A stretch of 64,000 bases of DNA from Otis tarda (lineage: Eukaryota > Chordata > Aves > Otidiformes > Otididae): positions 6,882,001-6,946,000 of the forward strand of contig CM048572.1 of the NCBI GenBank assembly GCA_026413225.1. Direction: 5' to 3'. The notes under the pieces are model-generated. The model did no database searches and was not told the DNA's origin. It was given only the letters and a program-made list of their open reading frames with translations. This document shows positions 25,685 through 37,600 of this stretch, one piece after another; the stretch's first letter is position 1, and every line of letters starts with the position of its first letter. The position numbers were made by a program, and so were the translations under genes.

Positions 25685-28600
25685 CAATGTAGTTGTTTGG
25701 GTGTAACTGCTCTTATGGCTACAGGTCTGGCTCTGCTTTATACCACTGCAGAGCACACGCTGTCCCAAGCAGGAATAGTCATACTTGGACAAGCATTTTA
25801 TTGTGGTGTAATTGGGTTTGTGGGGTAGGATGGGATTGTTTTAACTCTGCTGATGCTGTTAAATAAGTAGGCAGCTTCAGTGGGGATGGAGGGGCTTTGC
25901 AGTAGTGTGGCTACTCTTGCATCTCTTGCCTAGGTGCACGTGTGCTGCTGAGGACAGCAGATACTCTATCAGGTGTATGTATCAGAAACATGTAGATCCT
26001 ATGTTTGCTCTAAGATCTCCTCCCTTCTCCCCGCCCCCCCCCCCCCCCCAAAAAAAAAAAAAAAGGAAGAAAAAGAAAATAAAAGCAAATGGAAAAAAAC
26101 CATGATTTTCCCCTAACAGGACACTACAACGTCTGTGCGGATAGGTCTTATGATGGAAGAAATGATCTTCAACCTTGCAGATACACATCTGTTCTTTAAT
26201 GACCTGGAGGTATGTAGCTGCTTATTTTATTTAATATCTTTCTTTGTAATAATTTGCATCTGGTCTACAAACTTGTTTTTCTGGCCAAGAAACTTTCATT
26301 TTTGACCCCAAAGAAATGGGCCTTAGATGACTTATTGGAAGCATACTTTAATGTGTCCCTTTGACATCTTCATGCTGTTAAGGAATTTTTTTTTCTAGAT
26401 ACACGGTAACAATGATGGCTTTTGGCAGTTTTAGTAAATCTAATAATGTGGATATTGCTGCCACTTCTCCTGAAATTTGCTATTTAATGATTTTATTAAG
26501 CTAAATTAGCATAGATCGTATGGGGCAGGTAGCAATTAGCTATGAGCCAATGCAGAGGTTTTAAAAATGGTCTCTGTTGAGGCAGCTCTGTTTGCACACA
26601 CAGAGCAGGAGGTCTGCTCAAGCTCAGGCACACTGCAGGATGAAACTATGGGAGTTTCAACATGAAAGACCAAGAGAAAAAACTCCTTCGTGCTTGTGGC
26701 ATGGGTAGAGCTGACTGTGCCTTATAGAAAGCGAAAATCCTTTTGAATATATGGTAAAATTAAAGCAAAGTGATGCTAGTGGAAGTCTGTCACCAGCTGA
26801 GAAACAGCCATACAGCACTGATGAAAACTTGGTTGCATTTACAATCAGTAGAAATCGTCTGAATGAGTCACATACGGAGTGAGTAAGATGGAGTTTGTGC
26901 TGTAGGCACCTTGGAGTCTTGGAGGTGAAAAGCCTGCCATTCCTGGGCAGACTTCTGTGGTCTTTTTCTTCACTTGAAAAAGGAAGAATTTGTTTCTGTG
27001 CCAGATGAAATGAGAGAACTTTTTCTGTGCCTGATGAGTTCAGCCAACCTTCTGGTTCCTTCACTGCTTAATTGCACTGTGGACCTCTGCGTTACAGGAG
27101 GTACATCCTTTCCTGCCATCTGTCTCCTTGCTGAGGTTTCACTTGCTGAGTATTTTCACTTCCTTTCAAAGACAAGTAGTGGATAGCACCTGAACTGACA
27201 GACCTTTCCTCTTTCAGCTTTTTTTCAAATGAGTTGGTGATGAGGGTACAGAACGTGCAAAGTAAAAAACCCTTCTCTTGGCCGGGGGTGGGGGGGAAGA
27301 AATGCTATTTGGGAGTCCTGGGCGCTGTATAAGTAGTGATAACATTGAACAAGCAACCAGCACTTTTCATCCATCAGATCTCAACATGTGGCACAACAAA
27401 GCTCCATGTCCTGCACAGAGCCACCCTCCAGAAACCCTGTGCCTATCTAGACTTCTGCAAGAGTATAAGCTGCCAAATCACTTTAATACAAGTTTTCTCC
27501 TTGCTTCGCTTACCACTCTAAAACATGAAATGCAGTACCACATTGTCTGGCCATAGTCAAATTCTGCACACTTATCAGTCAGTAACAGCTTTGACTGCTA
27601 GAAGCAGAGTCCTTAGATCAGTTCTGTCTCGCGTGGCCTCTCAAGTTCTTCTTCAGTCACTACAGTAGAGCAAAGTTTTTAATTACAAAAAGTTAATATG
27701 TTGTAGATATTTTTCTTTTGTGGTTTCTAGACAATAAGGAAGCAAAAGCTAAACAAAAATCTCTCAGATACAGGACTCTAATTCCAGGAAGAATATGTAA
27801 CTGTAACTGAGTCCAGTGAAGAGGTAAAGTTTAGCACTGTGTCCAAATAGAAATCAGAACCTTCTGCAAAATACCTGGGCTCCATCTCTGACACAGGAAG
27901 AGAGGCGCTACGGGACACATCTTTTCAGCAAAATATTAAGGGAAATTATCTCTAAGTAGTTTGGGCTACAGCTATGATAAATAACATTTATGTTACTAGT
28001 GCTGTTTTGTTGCTGCATGAGAAAAGAAAAGCAATTTTTGCTGATTTCTTGGGCTATCTTATCAGCTTACCTGCTTTTACTAAAAAATTGGGAAACACAA
28101 AGTTGGCAGCTGAATGTGTGAGTCAATATAGCCTTAATGGACTTGCCAAAGGGTGTAAGGGGACAGCAGAGGCACCTAAAGGTGAGAACAACTCACTGCT
28201 GGACCCAGGTGGCTTTTGAAAACAAGTAGTGTTCCAGCTAGCCAGAACAGAAACAAGCAGAGAGATCGCATTGTGAGACAATTTTATCTTAGGTCCAGCA
28301 CCAAGGTAAAAATGCTAAGTGTTCTAAATGATGATGCATGGCCCAGGTAGCTGGAAAGAGAAGAGAAAAACTAGGGATGAGGGAGAATTCAAGAGAAGTA
28401 CATGTTCTTTGCAAAATGTCACATTCCAAAAAAAGCCGTTTTAGTTTGGAAGAATTTGCAACAACAGTCATCCGTCTCTGTTCGTTAACCATCCTACTCT
28501 TTGTTTAGGATGATAGATAAGTCAGGTTTGAGTATTCACGAAGTGATATTTAAGGATTGTACATCACCAAGTGTTAGACTAAAAAAAAAAAAAAAACAAA

Positions 28601-31600
28601 CATGTATGATACTCTTTTTAAAAAATAAATTTATAAAAAAACAAGCACAGAAGCTGATTCAGTTCTAGACACAAACATTACCATATACATCAGCACCATC
28701 CTGTGGTATAACACTGGCCTGTACAAGAGAAAACAAGCTGAAACCACATGAGGCTGAAACCATTTCTGACCGTCTTCTGTGCTGGGGCAGGGTGAAAGAA
28801 GCTGTAACTGGGAAGGCAGTAGGATAGTTGTCCCATTCAAGACAAAAGCAGTAATACTTTTACTAGAAAATGCTCAACATAGCAAAATATTTCTCTGGCA
28901 CAAATCCATAGCCAAGTTCAGGCATTTTAGGAGGCATAGCAGGCTGAACCGACAAAAGCATGGGTGGCCTTGGACCTGACAGCAAAAGCAAGGGGAGAAG
29001 TGGAGGAAATGTCACCCGTTCTTGCCAGAGAAGCAGGTTGGACAAGGAAATCAGTTATTACCTTGCTTTAACACAAGGGAATGGTTTATTTTGCTGGCTG
29101 CAGTTTTCAGTGCTGTGCAGAAGGTGCTGCCAGGGTGTAAAGCTCTTTTGAAGCATTCCCAGAAAGTGCCTGATGAGGATGAAACGTTTGTCCATAGACA
29201 GCAGCAGCTCTCACTAGCATTTGTGTGATCCTCCTTAGGCTGGTGAAGATCTTACTTCACATCCTAGCAAAAAAAAAAATGGCTTCGAAGTCTGAATTAG
29301 AAGCCTGAACTGGAATACTCCCCTTTTTCTATTAAAAAAAAAAAAAATTCTGAGACCCTGTTGTTAGCCAGGGATTTATGCGTTTTCAGTGGTTTCCTGG
29401 AAGGGAGTCAGGCAACTGTTTTGTGGATGCATTGTCTGGATGCATTTCCCTCCCGTGCTTGAGAGTGGGAATCTTGGATGTGTGAGAAGGAGAACCAGCA
29501 GGTCCATTCAGATAACCTGCTTCAACTCATCCTCTCTTAGTGCTGCAGCCTGGTAGAGAGTCCAGTTTCCTATTCGAGTCATCCCAAACCTTGGGCTAGT
29601 TGCAGAGACGGAGGCTCATCTCTGGTCACCAGGGCAGGTGGGTGACTGGAGAAGCCTTAGACCTAGAGTCCTAGCAAACACTTTTGGTCTTTTTGTGGAA
29701 AGAGATTCTCTGTCAGCCAGTTAACACTTAAATTGTTCAGCTTAGAAGCTGGACTTTTTTCCAGCTGATTTAGCGCAGGGTAGGAGGTCGATGCTTGTTG
29801 AAGCACAGCTTGGTGGTGTGCTTGCCCTGTAGCGAAGAATCACAGCACCAGACCTTGAGAAGGGCCGCCAGTGTGTTGCACTTCCAGGGGATGCAGTGAC
29901 ACAAGCATTGCTCCTTTCTGGAGATCATAGCAGCACAACCCAGGCGGGCAAGTTCTGTGTTTGCTAAGCCATGTGTTGAAATCATACAAGTGTGGTTTTG
30001 CCGCACTAATTCATCCACTCTTGTAGCACTTAGATGCCTGTCAGCCGCATAATCTCTGCTTGCAGTTGCAACAGGACGGGCAGATTAAATCCCTACAGTC
30101 TGCAAGTGTGGGCCATACAAGGTGTTGTGTACAAAGGGCTCTGATCACAGCAGAACATACGAGCAAATATTCACTTGAAAGCAGGTATTCTCACTGTTCC
30201 TTCTTTGGGAAATTAGGGAGAAAAGGAGTGCCCAGGGTTACAGATCACAGTGAAGTTAAAATACGAACTCTGGGCTTTCCAGGGTTGTGTTTTTTCTCCC
30301 GGACACCTTTTCTGCACAGTGCAAGGCTGGCTAAAGAACAGTACTTTCCACCCACAGTCCCTCTGGAGATAGTATTGTCTAGCACTCTGGAAAACAGGTA
30401 TTAAGGACAGGAGGACTGACAAGGGGATGAAGAATTAACAAACTAGGGGATTAGTGTGTTTACAAGGTACTACCTTTCAGAGCTATCCCTGGAGGTTCTG
30501 TGTTCTGGGAACTGTGAACTCCCTGCCTAATGAGGGATGCAAGCTTGACTGATAATGAATCCACGAGATGAAAAATATCTAACACAGTCCTGATACACAA
30601 ATAGACAACCTGTGTGTTCATAAGTTGTTTTCATATGTGCACGAGACATACCTTGAGAGTATTCAGAGGGAGCCTAAGTGGTAACAGAAGGAGCTTCTCG
30701 ATGCCTCCTCAGGAACAGCTTGTATTTCACGAGGAGGCAGCAGAGGCTTTCTGCAAGCCTGCAGTAACATTTCAAAGCTGTGTTAGCCCAGGCACTGTTA
30801 CATGCGGGTACAAGGATCTGATCCCACCTGGAGGCAGGTTGTGTCGCACAGACTGACCGAGAGAGATCACAACAGTAAAAACAGTTCAGTTCCCAGAGGT
30901 GGCAAGGGCTGACTGAGGTCTTATACGTTTGACTCAGTTTATATACCACTAAGATCCTAGAGTATTATTTTTAAAAGTCAGCAGATGTGAAAACTGTGAT
31001 ATGTCCCCATTGCAGACTTCATTTGAACAATCTGGACCTTCCTTTTCAGCAGCCCAGATATCCTGCCTTGATTCCCTACTGACTAAGACTTCAAGGAAAT
31101 TCTGCAAGAATGAAAAATTAGTCTCGTAACCAAGTAGTAAAACATGGTCCACATTCTTGCTTTAACCAGCTTCCCTGTGTTTCACCCAGTAACACGATAG
31201 GCTCAGCCGGCGGACTATGAGGTAGCGTCTCACCAAGTGTCATGGTATTTTATTAAGTTGGAAATGTGATAGCTACTGTTGTCACACTTCAGTGTACAGA
31301 ACAATTCATTCACAAATGAGAGAAACAGATCCCTCCACAAATACCTTTCCCCTGACTTAATGCCCTGCACCATACAACTGGAGTGGGCTGCATCAGTATT
31401 ATCCCCGCATGGCTCACAATGGCTATTGGGAGAGGGGCTTAAAAAATGATGGGGGTGGAGGAGAGAGAGGTGCCAGCAGAGATCTGCTGTTGAGCTGTTT
31501 GGCTGCAATTACCTACAGAAATGCACACCCCAGTGATGGGTTGCTAAGAGAACAAGATAAAATAGTGTCTTTTTGAGTATTACCTAAAAAAAAAAGTGCA

Positions 31601-34600
31601 GAAAGTATCATGATTATGGATAAGAGCTATCTGTGACATTTTGCTATTGATAGCAAGTTTGGTTACTTGTTTGGGGATTTTTTTTCTTTTTTTGGAAAGA
31701 GTTTAATTTATAAAACCCATAATTGTTTCAGAAAGGTAAGACAAATTCCGTGGTTTATAGAATACTGAAGTGGTGAAGCGTAACTGTACCTTGGTTAGCT
31801 GCACTTGTTTTGACTTCAGAGTCCTCCTGTACCAAGTGGGAAGACGGTTGGACTAGATGATCTTATAGGTCCCATCCAACCATGTGATTCTATGATTCTA
31901 AGTGCTTTTACCTCTGTTGAAAAATCAGCCAGAACAAAAAATAGTGTTCATCAGCTTGGGGGCTTTCTGTTTTGTTCTTACCTGCAAGGGTCATGGAGAA
32001 AGGAGTTTGAAGGTGGTGGAAGAAGCTTCCTGATTTTTCTCTTTCTAATCTTAATGCTGAGAGTAGGAAAGAAACCAAAGAAATAACATTTCTTAAATTT
32101 TTGAGGCAGGGCCTCCACCATTCAAACAATGAAGAATTTAGGGAGATAAGATCTATAGCACATACTTCATGCAGGCTGAGCTCCAAGTGTATATTCTGGT
32201 TAAATTTCCTGTGCATGGATTTCCTCATTACTGACACACATTAATCCTTAACTCTCTCTGTGACTGGGGTTACGAAAGGGTGCCGCCTTCAGTGCTTCAG
32301 CCCAGCTTCCTTGCACATCAAAGGAAGCTCAGCTCCCTCAGAAGGAACTGGGAAAACACCACCAGGACAGGCATCTCTGGAAATTTCTTTGGGACGGATC
32401 TTCTCCCCTTGAGCATTACGTGGGCATACACTTCCTGTCCAAAGCAGTATTCTCAGAGGGAAAGAGGCTGCCAAATCTCTGCCTTATCATGCATACAAAG
32501 TTTAAAAAACACAGTTTTCCTGGCTAAAACACAAGCATATCCCTCCTGTCTGCATAGGAAAGAATTTCACTTACTGTGTTATTCACGAGCTGTTGTGCTC
32601 TTAGATAATAGCAGATCTCACACACACACACGCGTGCTCTGTCTATTCATATTTTGTGCACGTGCTGTGTGATATCTGTTCCTAACAGTTAACTGGCTAG
32701 ACTATGCCAGACAATACTAGCTGTATGTAAGATTTTATCTCCTTAATATTATTGTTCAAGTAATTTTTCATCACATTCTTTCATATTTTTTTTCAAAGCA
32801 TTTACTTAACTGCTGTATTTTTTTTCGTACACTTCTCAGGATTGTGACCAGATCCACATAGACGATGTATCATCAGATGATAATGGTCAAGATCTAAGGT
32901 ACGGGATGTCCAGGCTGGAAGTTGCAGGTCAGGTAGTCCCCAGCTGTTTGAAAATAGCAGGGGGCTGGTCAGTGATGTAAAATTACATTCTGAGTTGCGT
33001 CCTCTGCCCTCCCTGGCTCCATGCTGTCTGCATTTAGTAAGCACACAGAAGTGCAGAGTCCCCTTTCTCACATTAATATGCCAGTGCCTACAGTCAAGCC
33101 CTGTCTATACTGAGCTTTGAACCACTCTGGGAAATGTATCTAAAATCAGGCTGAACTCCAGTCAGACTACACTAGTTTCTGATACAATTTGGCCGGCGAG
33201 TTGGTACAGGTGTGGCCAGACCACTCCAAAACCAGATCGAAAGGTTTCCCACTGCTGGGTCTGTAATGAATGGGCTTAGTAGTGAGGATCGTGGTGGACG
33301 TTGCCATGTCAGAGCCCTGTCACTGGCAGGAAGTTGTATCAAAACTGCAGCAAACATTATCTGTATAAGTTAGATCACCGTGTACATAAAAACTAACTCT
33401 ATATAATTACGCCTGCCTTTCCCAAAGTGTTGTCTGCAGAGTCATGGTAATTGGCAGAAGAATGAAACGTGCGGAGCTCATACAGAGCTTTACAATTTGT
33501 GTTTTTGTGGCTGGTTATTATGAGAAATTGGTGCAGAATCAGCACAGAAAACAATGAAGTGTTTTAGGGAAGAGACTTCTTCTGCAGAGAACACTTGGAA
33601 GATTTTTTTGCTGTAACTGAAATGCTGGTTTGTACTTTGCAATGCACTGAAACGGCACATGTATATTCAGGTCCTTTGGCTCCAGTGGCCTGCAAGGGAG
33701 TGAGTCTGGGTACTTGTTCAGACATTGATTAACACACTAATTTGGGTTTTATCTCAATCAGTGCACTTACTTTGAGTGAACAAAAAAATCCCTTATGTTA
33801 GCAGCGTATCTTGAATCCTGTGAAGAGCCCCTGCCTGAGTGGTTTCAGTTGTTTCAGCAATACTTCTCAGCTGATCACGTCTTGTCTGTGTGGCAGGTGA
33901 AGCTGAGCTGACTGAAGTATGTTAAGCATGTTAAACTGCTATCTGGATGCTCTAATACAGAAATAAAGTGGCATCAGGACTTTCTAGAAGGGGAAATTAC
34001 TGTGCAGTAAATCAGGATGTGAATATACAAGCACTAGCTGCTCCCCCAGTCGGGTGTCAGAAGCACTGTATGCTGAGCTGAGCTGACTTCAAGCTGCAGT
34101 TGAGAAGGGTGGGTCTGTGTCACTGAGCCTTTCTGTCCCTTGCCTTGCTCTGGTTCAAGCTCAGTTTGTCCAAATCCACGGGCTCTGTGACCTGCTCCAG
34201 CCAACTGTGCGCCATGAGCTGTGGCTGCCCTCTTCCATCGCAGCTCAGTCTGAAATCTGCTCAAACCTTGAAATCCATCCTGATGCTGTCACCGGGTAAA
34301 CACTTTAAGATGGCATGAGCTGGTACTGCCTCTTTGTGTGTGCTGCCTTGCCCCACTTCCCGCCCAAGCCAGGGAACTGATTCAGCTGAAAAGCAACTTT
34401 CTTGATTTTTTAAAGCTGTGTTATCTTTTAACTGGAACAGTTCCCTGATCTGATTCACCTCAGTGGTGAAGAAATGCTTGTGCTGGTACAAAGAAAGGAA
34501 CATCGAGAAGAGCTGAAGACAGGGACAGATGCCTGGTAGAAGGCAGGATTGCTTTCTTCAGATAGACTGCGTGTTTAAGGTATTTGTGGAACTGTCACTT

Positions 34601-37600
34601 GCCCCCAGTTCATTGTGGTAATTACTCTAGAGTTGCTTTAAAATATTAACTCAGTTTTAAAAAAAAAAAACACTTTACATATTGCAGGCAGTTAAGGCTC
34701 CTTCAGTTAATTTCTTAATTTTTTTTTCTTATTCTAATGCATATTCAGAGCCTGTTTAGCAATATAGCCAAGCAGTTAGAAGGAAAACACCAGAATCTTC
34801 TTTAGGGTTTGAGTATTTCTGCAGTTACCTTGGCAGCCTGAATTGAGAGGCAGGTGAGGAGTTTCAGTGACCTGAGGACAGTCAGATGTTTTGTAGTCCA
34901 GAGAACCTCAGAACTGGCAGGGAGTGCCAAGTAACCTGCGTTGTGTTTGCAGTAAGAACAGTTTTAATCTGTGCCAGTAACCATGCTAGAGATGAACTCC
35001 TGTTCTGTGCAGCATGTCCTGTGTGTACCTCTGCCACTTTCTCCACATTTCTTTACAATTCTTTCCACTCCCTGCTGGCACTGTGTAGACTGTAATTATA
35101 CTGACCTCTCCCCTTCCTTCTCCCTTCCCAGCACATACAACTTCTCTGCGGACGGCTTTCACAGTTCAACTGCCAGTGCAAATCTATGTCTGGGCTCGGG
35201 TGTTCACGGGGGAGTTGACTGGATGAGGAAATTAGCATTCCGCTACCGTCGGGTGAAAGAGATGTACAACACCTACAAAAACAATGTAGGGGGTAAGTGT
35301 CTCTGGCCAAGCAAAAAGCGTGCCTTTCATCTGTGGAGGAGGTGTAGAGGGCATCGTGATAAGAACACTTCACAGAGCAAGTGTTTCAGCAGTCATCCTT
35401 AAATAAGGTTCTGTAAAGGATTTACTGGAGACAAGCTAAAATACATGGTTTAGTGGTTTGAGGACTCAAGTCTGAGTGTGGGGCTTTATTTTGTAATTTC
35501 TTTGGCAGGAAAGCAACCTTCTCCAATTTTCCCAAATGTCTGGTAAGCAAGCAAACAGTTCAAAACTAAATATGCTTTTTTTCCCCCACAGAACACATGG
35601 CTGATCTCTATCTGAAGGCATTCTTATAACTATTTAAGTCCCCCAAAACAGTACCACCAGATACCAGGATGCTCTGGGTTCCTTCCTCTCAGCTAGTTCC
35701 AGAGAGTTTTTCCAAGAGGCTGCTCTGCTTCTCTTTTAGCACTTCAGTGCCAGGTTTTTGACTAGAAAGAGAAAGAAGCAAAACTCAGAGTGTCACCACA
35801 AGGGTTGTTTTTTTTTTCTGTTTGAAGGCGTAGTCTACCCACAGGTACTGGAAGTGGTGCGTAGCTTTTCAGGAGAAACAGAACCATCCTGTTTTCAGAT
35901 GTCTCTCAGCTCAGGCCACTACATGCTATACACAGCTCTTTCATCCTCTTGATCGCTTCCTGTGCAGGCTTTGTGCTAACTCCAGGAAAGGTGTTTTAAC
36001 GAGGTCCCGCAGCCTGCAGGTGACTGATCCCATTCCACCAGAGAGGAGGGAAGCTGAGCTGCAGTAGCATAGGAGTGTGCTGCAGTCGGGCCTCGTGTAC
36101 CTCAAGGCAGAGCCTTGGAGCAACATCGCAGTGGGCACTGCCAGGAGAAGGGTGGTGGGAGAGACAGGGTTCAGAACATAGGCAGGAGCCCTTTGGCGTG
36201 CTGCATACAGAGCCATGCAGCTCCCTTTCTGTGCTTCTGCAAAGATGCTTTCTCTGCTTACAGGTTTAATAGGAGCTCCTAAGAGGGAAACCTGGCTGCA
36301 GCTAAGAGCAGAACTTGAAGCGCTGACTGATCTCTGGCTCACACATGCTCTGAAGGCGCTGAATTTGATACATTCCCGGTAAGAACAGCTTAAAAAATTG
36401 CCTGCAGGCTTGATCCAGGATCTCCTTTGCTTACCTTTTTTTTCCACTCTCTAAACAAATCGAGACGCATTTGTAGGACTTTGCTGGCCGAACCCGTGGG
36501 AGGCCTGTCTGCACATGTTTACCAGACTGGAATTATCAAGGGTCGAGGTGAGCTTGAGACGAAGAACTGAACGAAAGGAAAAACAGTCCTTTTTCTTGCC
36601 TTTCCTTGGCTACCTCATCTGTGGCACGCTCTTCACGTGAGCAGATTTAGAAAAGAGTAGGAAAGGGAGTAAAGGGCCCTTCTATCCCTGAACATGTTCA
36701 CTCAAAGAACGCAGCACGAACATTACAATATGGTGTTTAAATTCCTGCAAAATAGATCCTGGCACGCATGCAGTAAGGCTGTGTCGCTGCTACTAGTTTT
36801 TTTTATGCTTTTTTCATTTCTACTAAGCTGATCAAAAGACATTGCCAGTACTCACATTATCTGCCTCTAGCTGCATAATGTCCCAATGGCTTGGGAATTC
36901 CCAGTTGCAAGAAAGGTTTGCTTCCTACTGTCTTTCAGTCTAGACTGAACGAAAGAAACACAGGTTGTAACTTCTGCTCACTTCTGTTTTCTAGGCCTAA
37001 CTGTGTGAATGTGTTGGTCACCACAACTCAGCTTATACCAGCTCTCGCTAAAGTGCTTCTCTATGGACTAGGTCCTGTCTTCCCCATTGAAAACATTTAC
37101 AGTGCAACAAAAACAGGTAAGAGCACACTAACTTAGGCCTCACTGAAGACAGACTGAAGTTTTGTCCCTAGGTCAGACACGTCTGTCCAACCTGATTGCA
37201 GCAAGCAATGTATGAGCTTTATTTTTAGCTCCGTGTTTACACATCTCTAATTCACATCCTGACTGCCCACACTTAAGCTAGTACAGACTGAAAAAAAAAA
37301 AAAAAACCAAACAAAAAAAACCAAACTATCAAAGTCTTCCCAAGTGTCTCCATGAGGGAGTGAGCCTATGGAGCACCTGCTGTGTGTGGGATGTTCACCT
37401 GCACCCAGCTAGGAGGAGGGCAGTCTGGTTGGACCTGTTACGTACAGAAAAAGTTTGGATTCTCTTATTCTTGCAGAGGGGTCAAGTGTGCTGAGTGAGC
37501 TTCACGAAGCTGTGTGAGTAGTGAATACTACTAGGGTTGGCTTAGGGCTTTTTTTTTGTGTTCTGTTCTTTCTGATGTAAGAGTTTGAACCTCTGAGCTT

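Larger units (their letters stand above)
12802..26119 (+). other. EYA2 large intron (13.3 kb)
   Basis: This is the longest intron in the window and lies between the DLDET exon and the next Eya-domain exon. No coding exon or repeat family was recognised in it. It holds a perfect 16-base palindrome at 19,972-19,987, an 18-base tandem duplication at 20,131-20,166 and AT-rich blocks with TAATTA-type sites at 20.56-20.90 and 24.12-24.36 kb. It also has a 33-base T run at 25,647 and a C/A homopolymer junction just before the acceptor. Large introns of developmental genes often carry enhancers, so these blocks are candidates only. Confidence 0.8.

Noticed and set aside
35941-36447. 168-codon minus-strand open frame
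   Set aside because: It is antisense to a well-supported EYA2 exon (36,264-36,378), has no recognisable domain, and the open length follows from coding sequence on the other strand.
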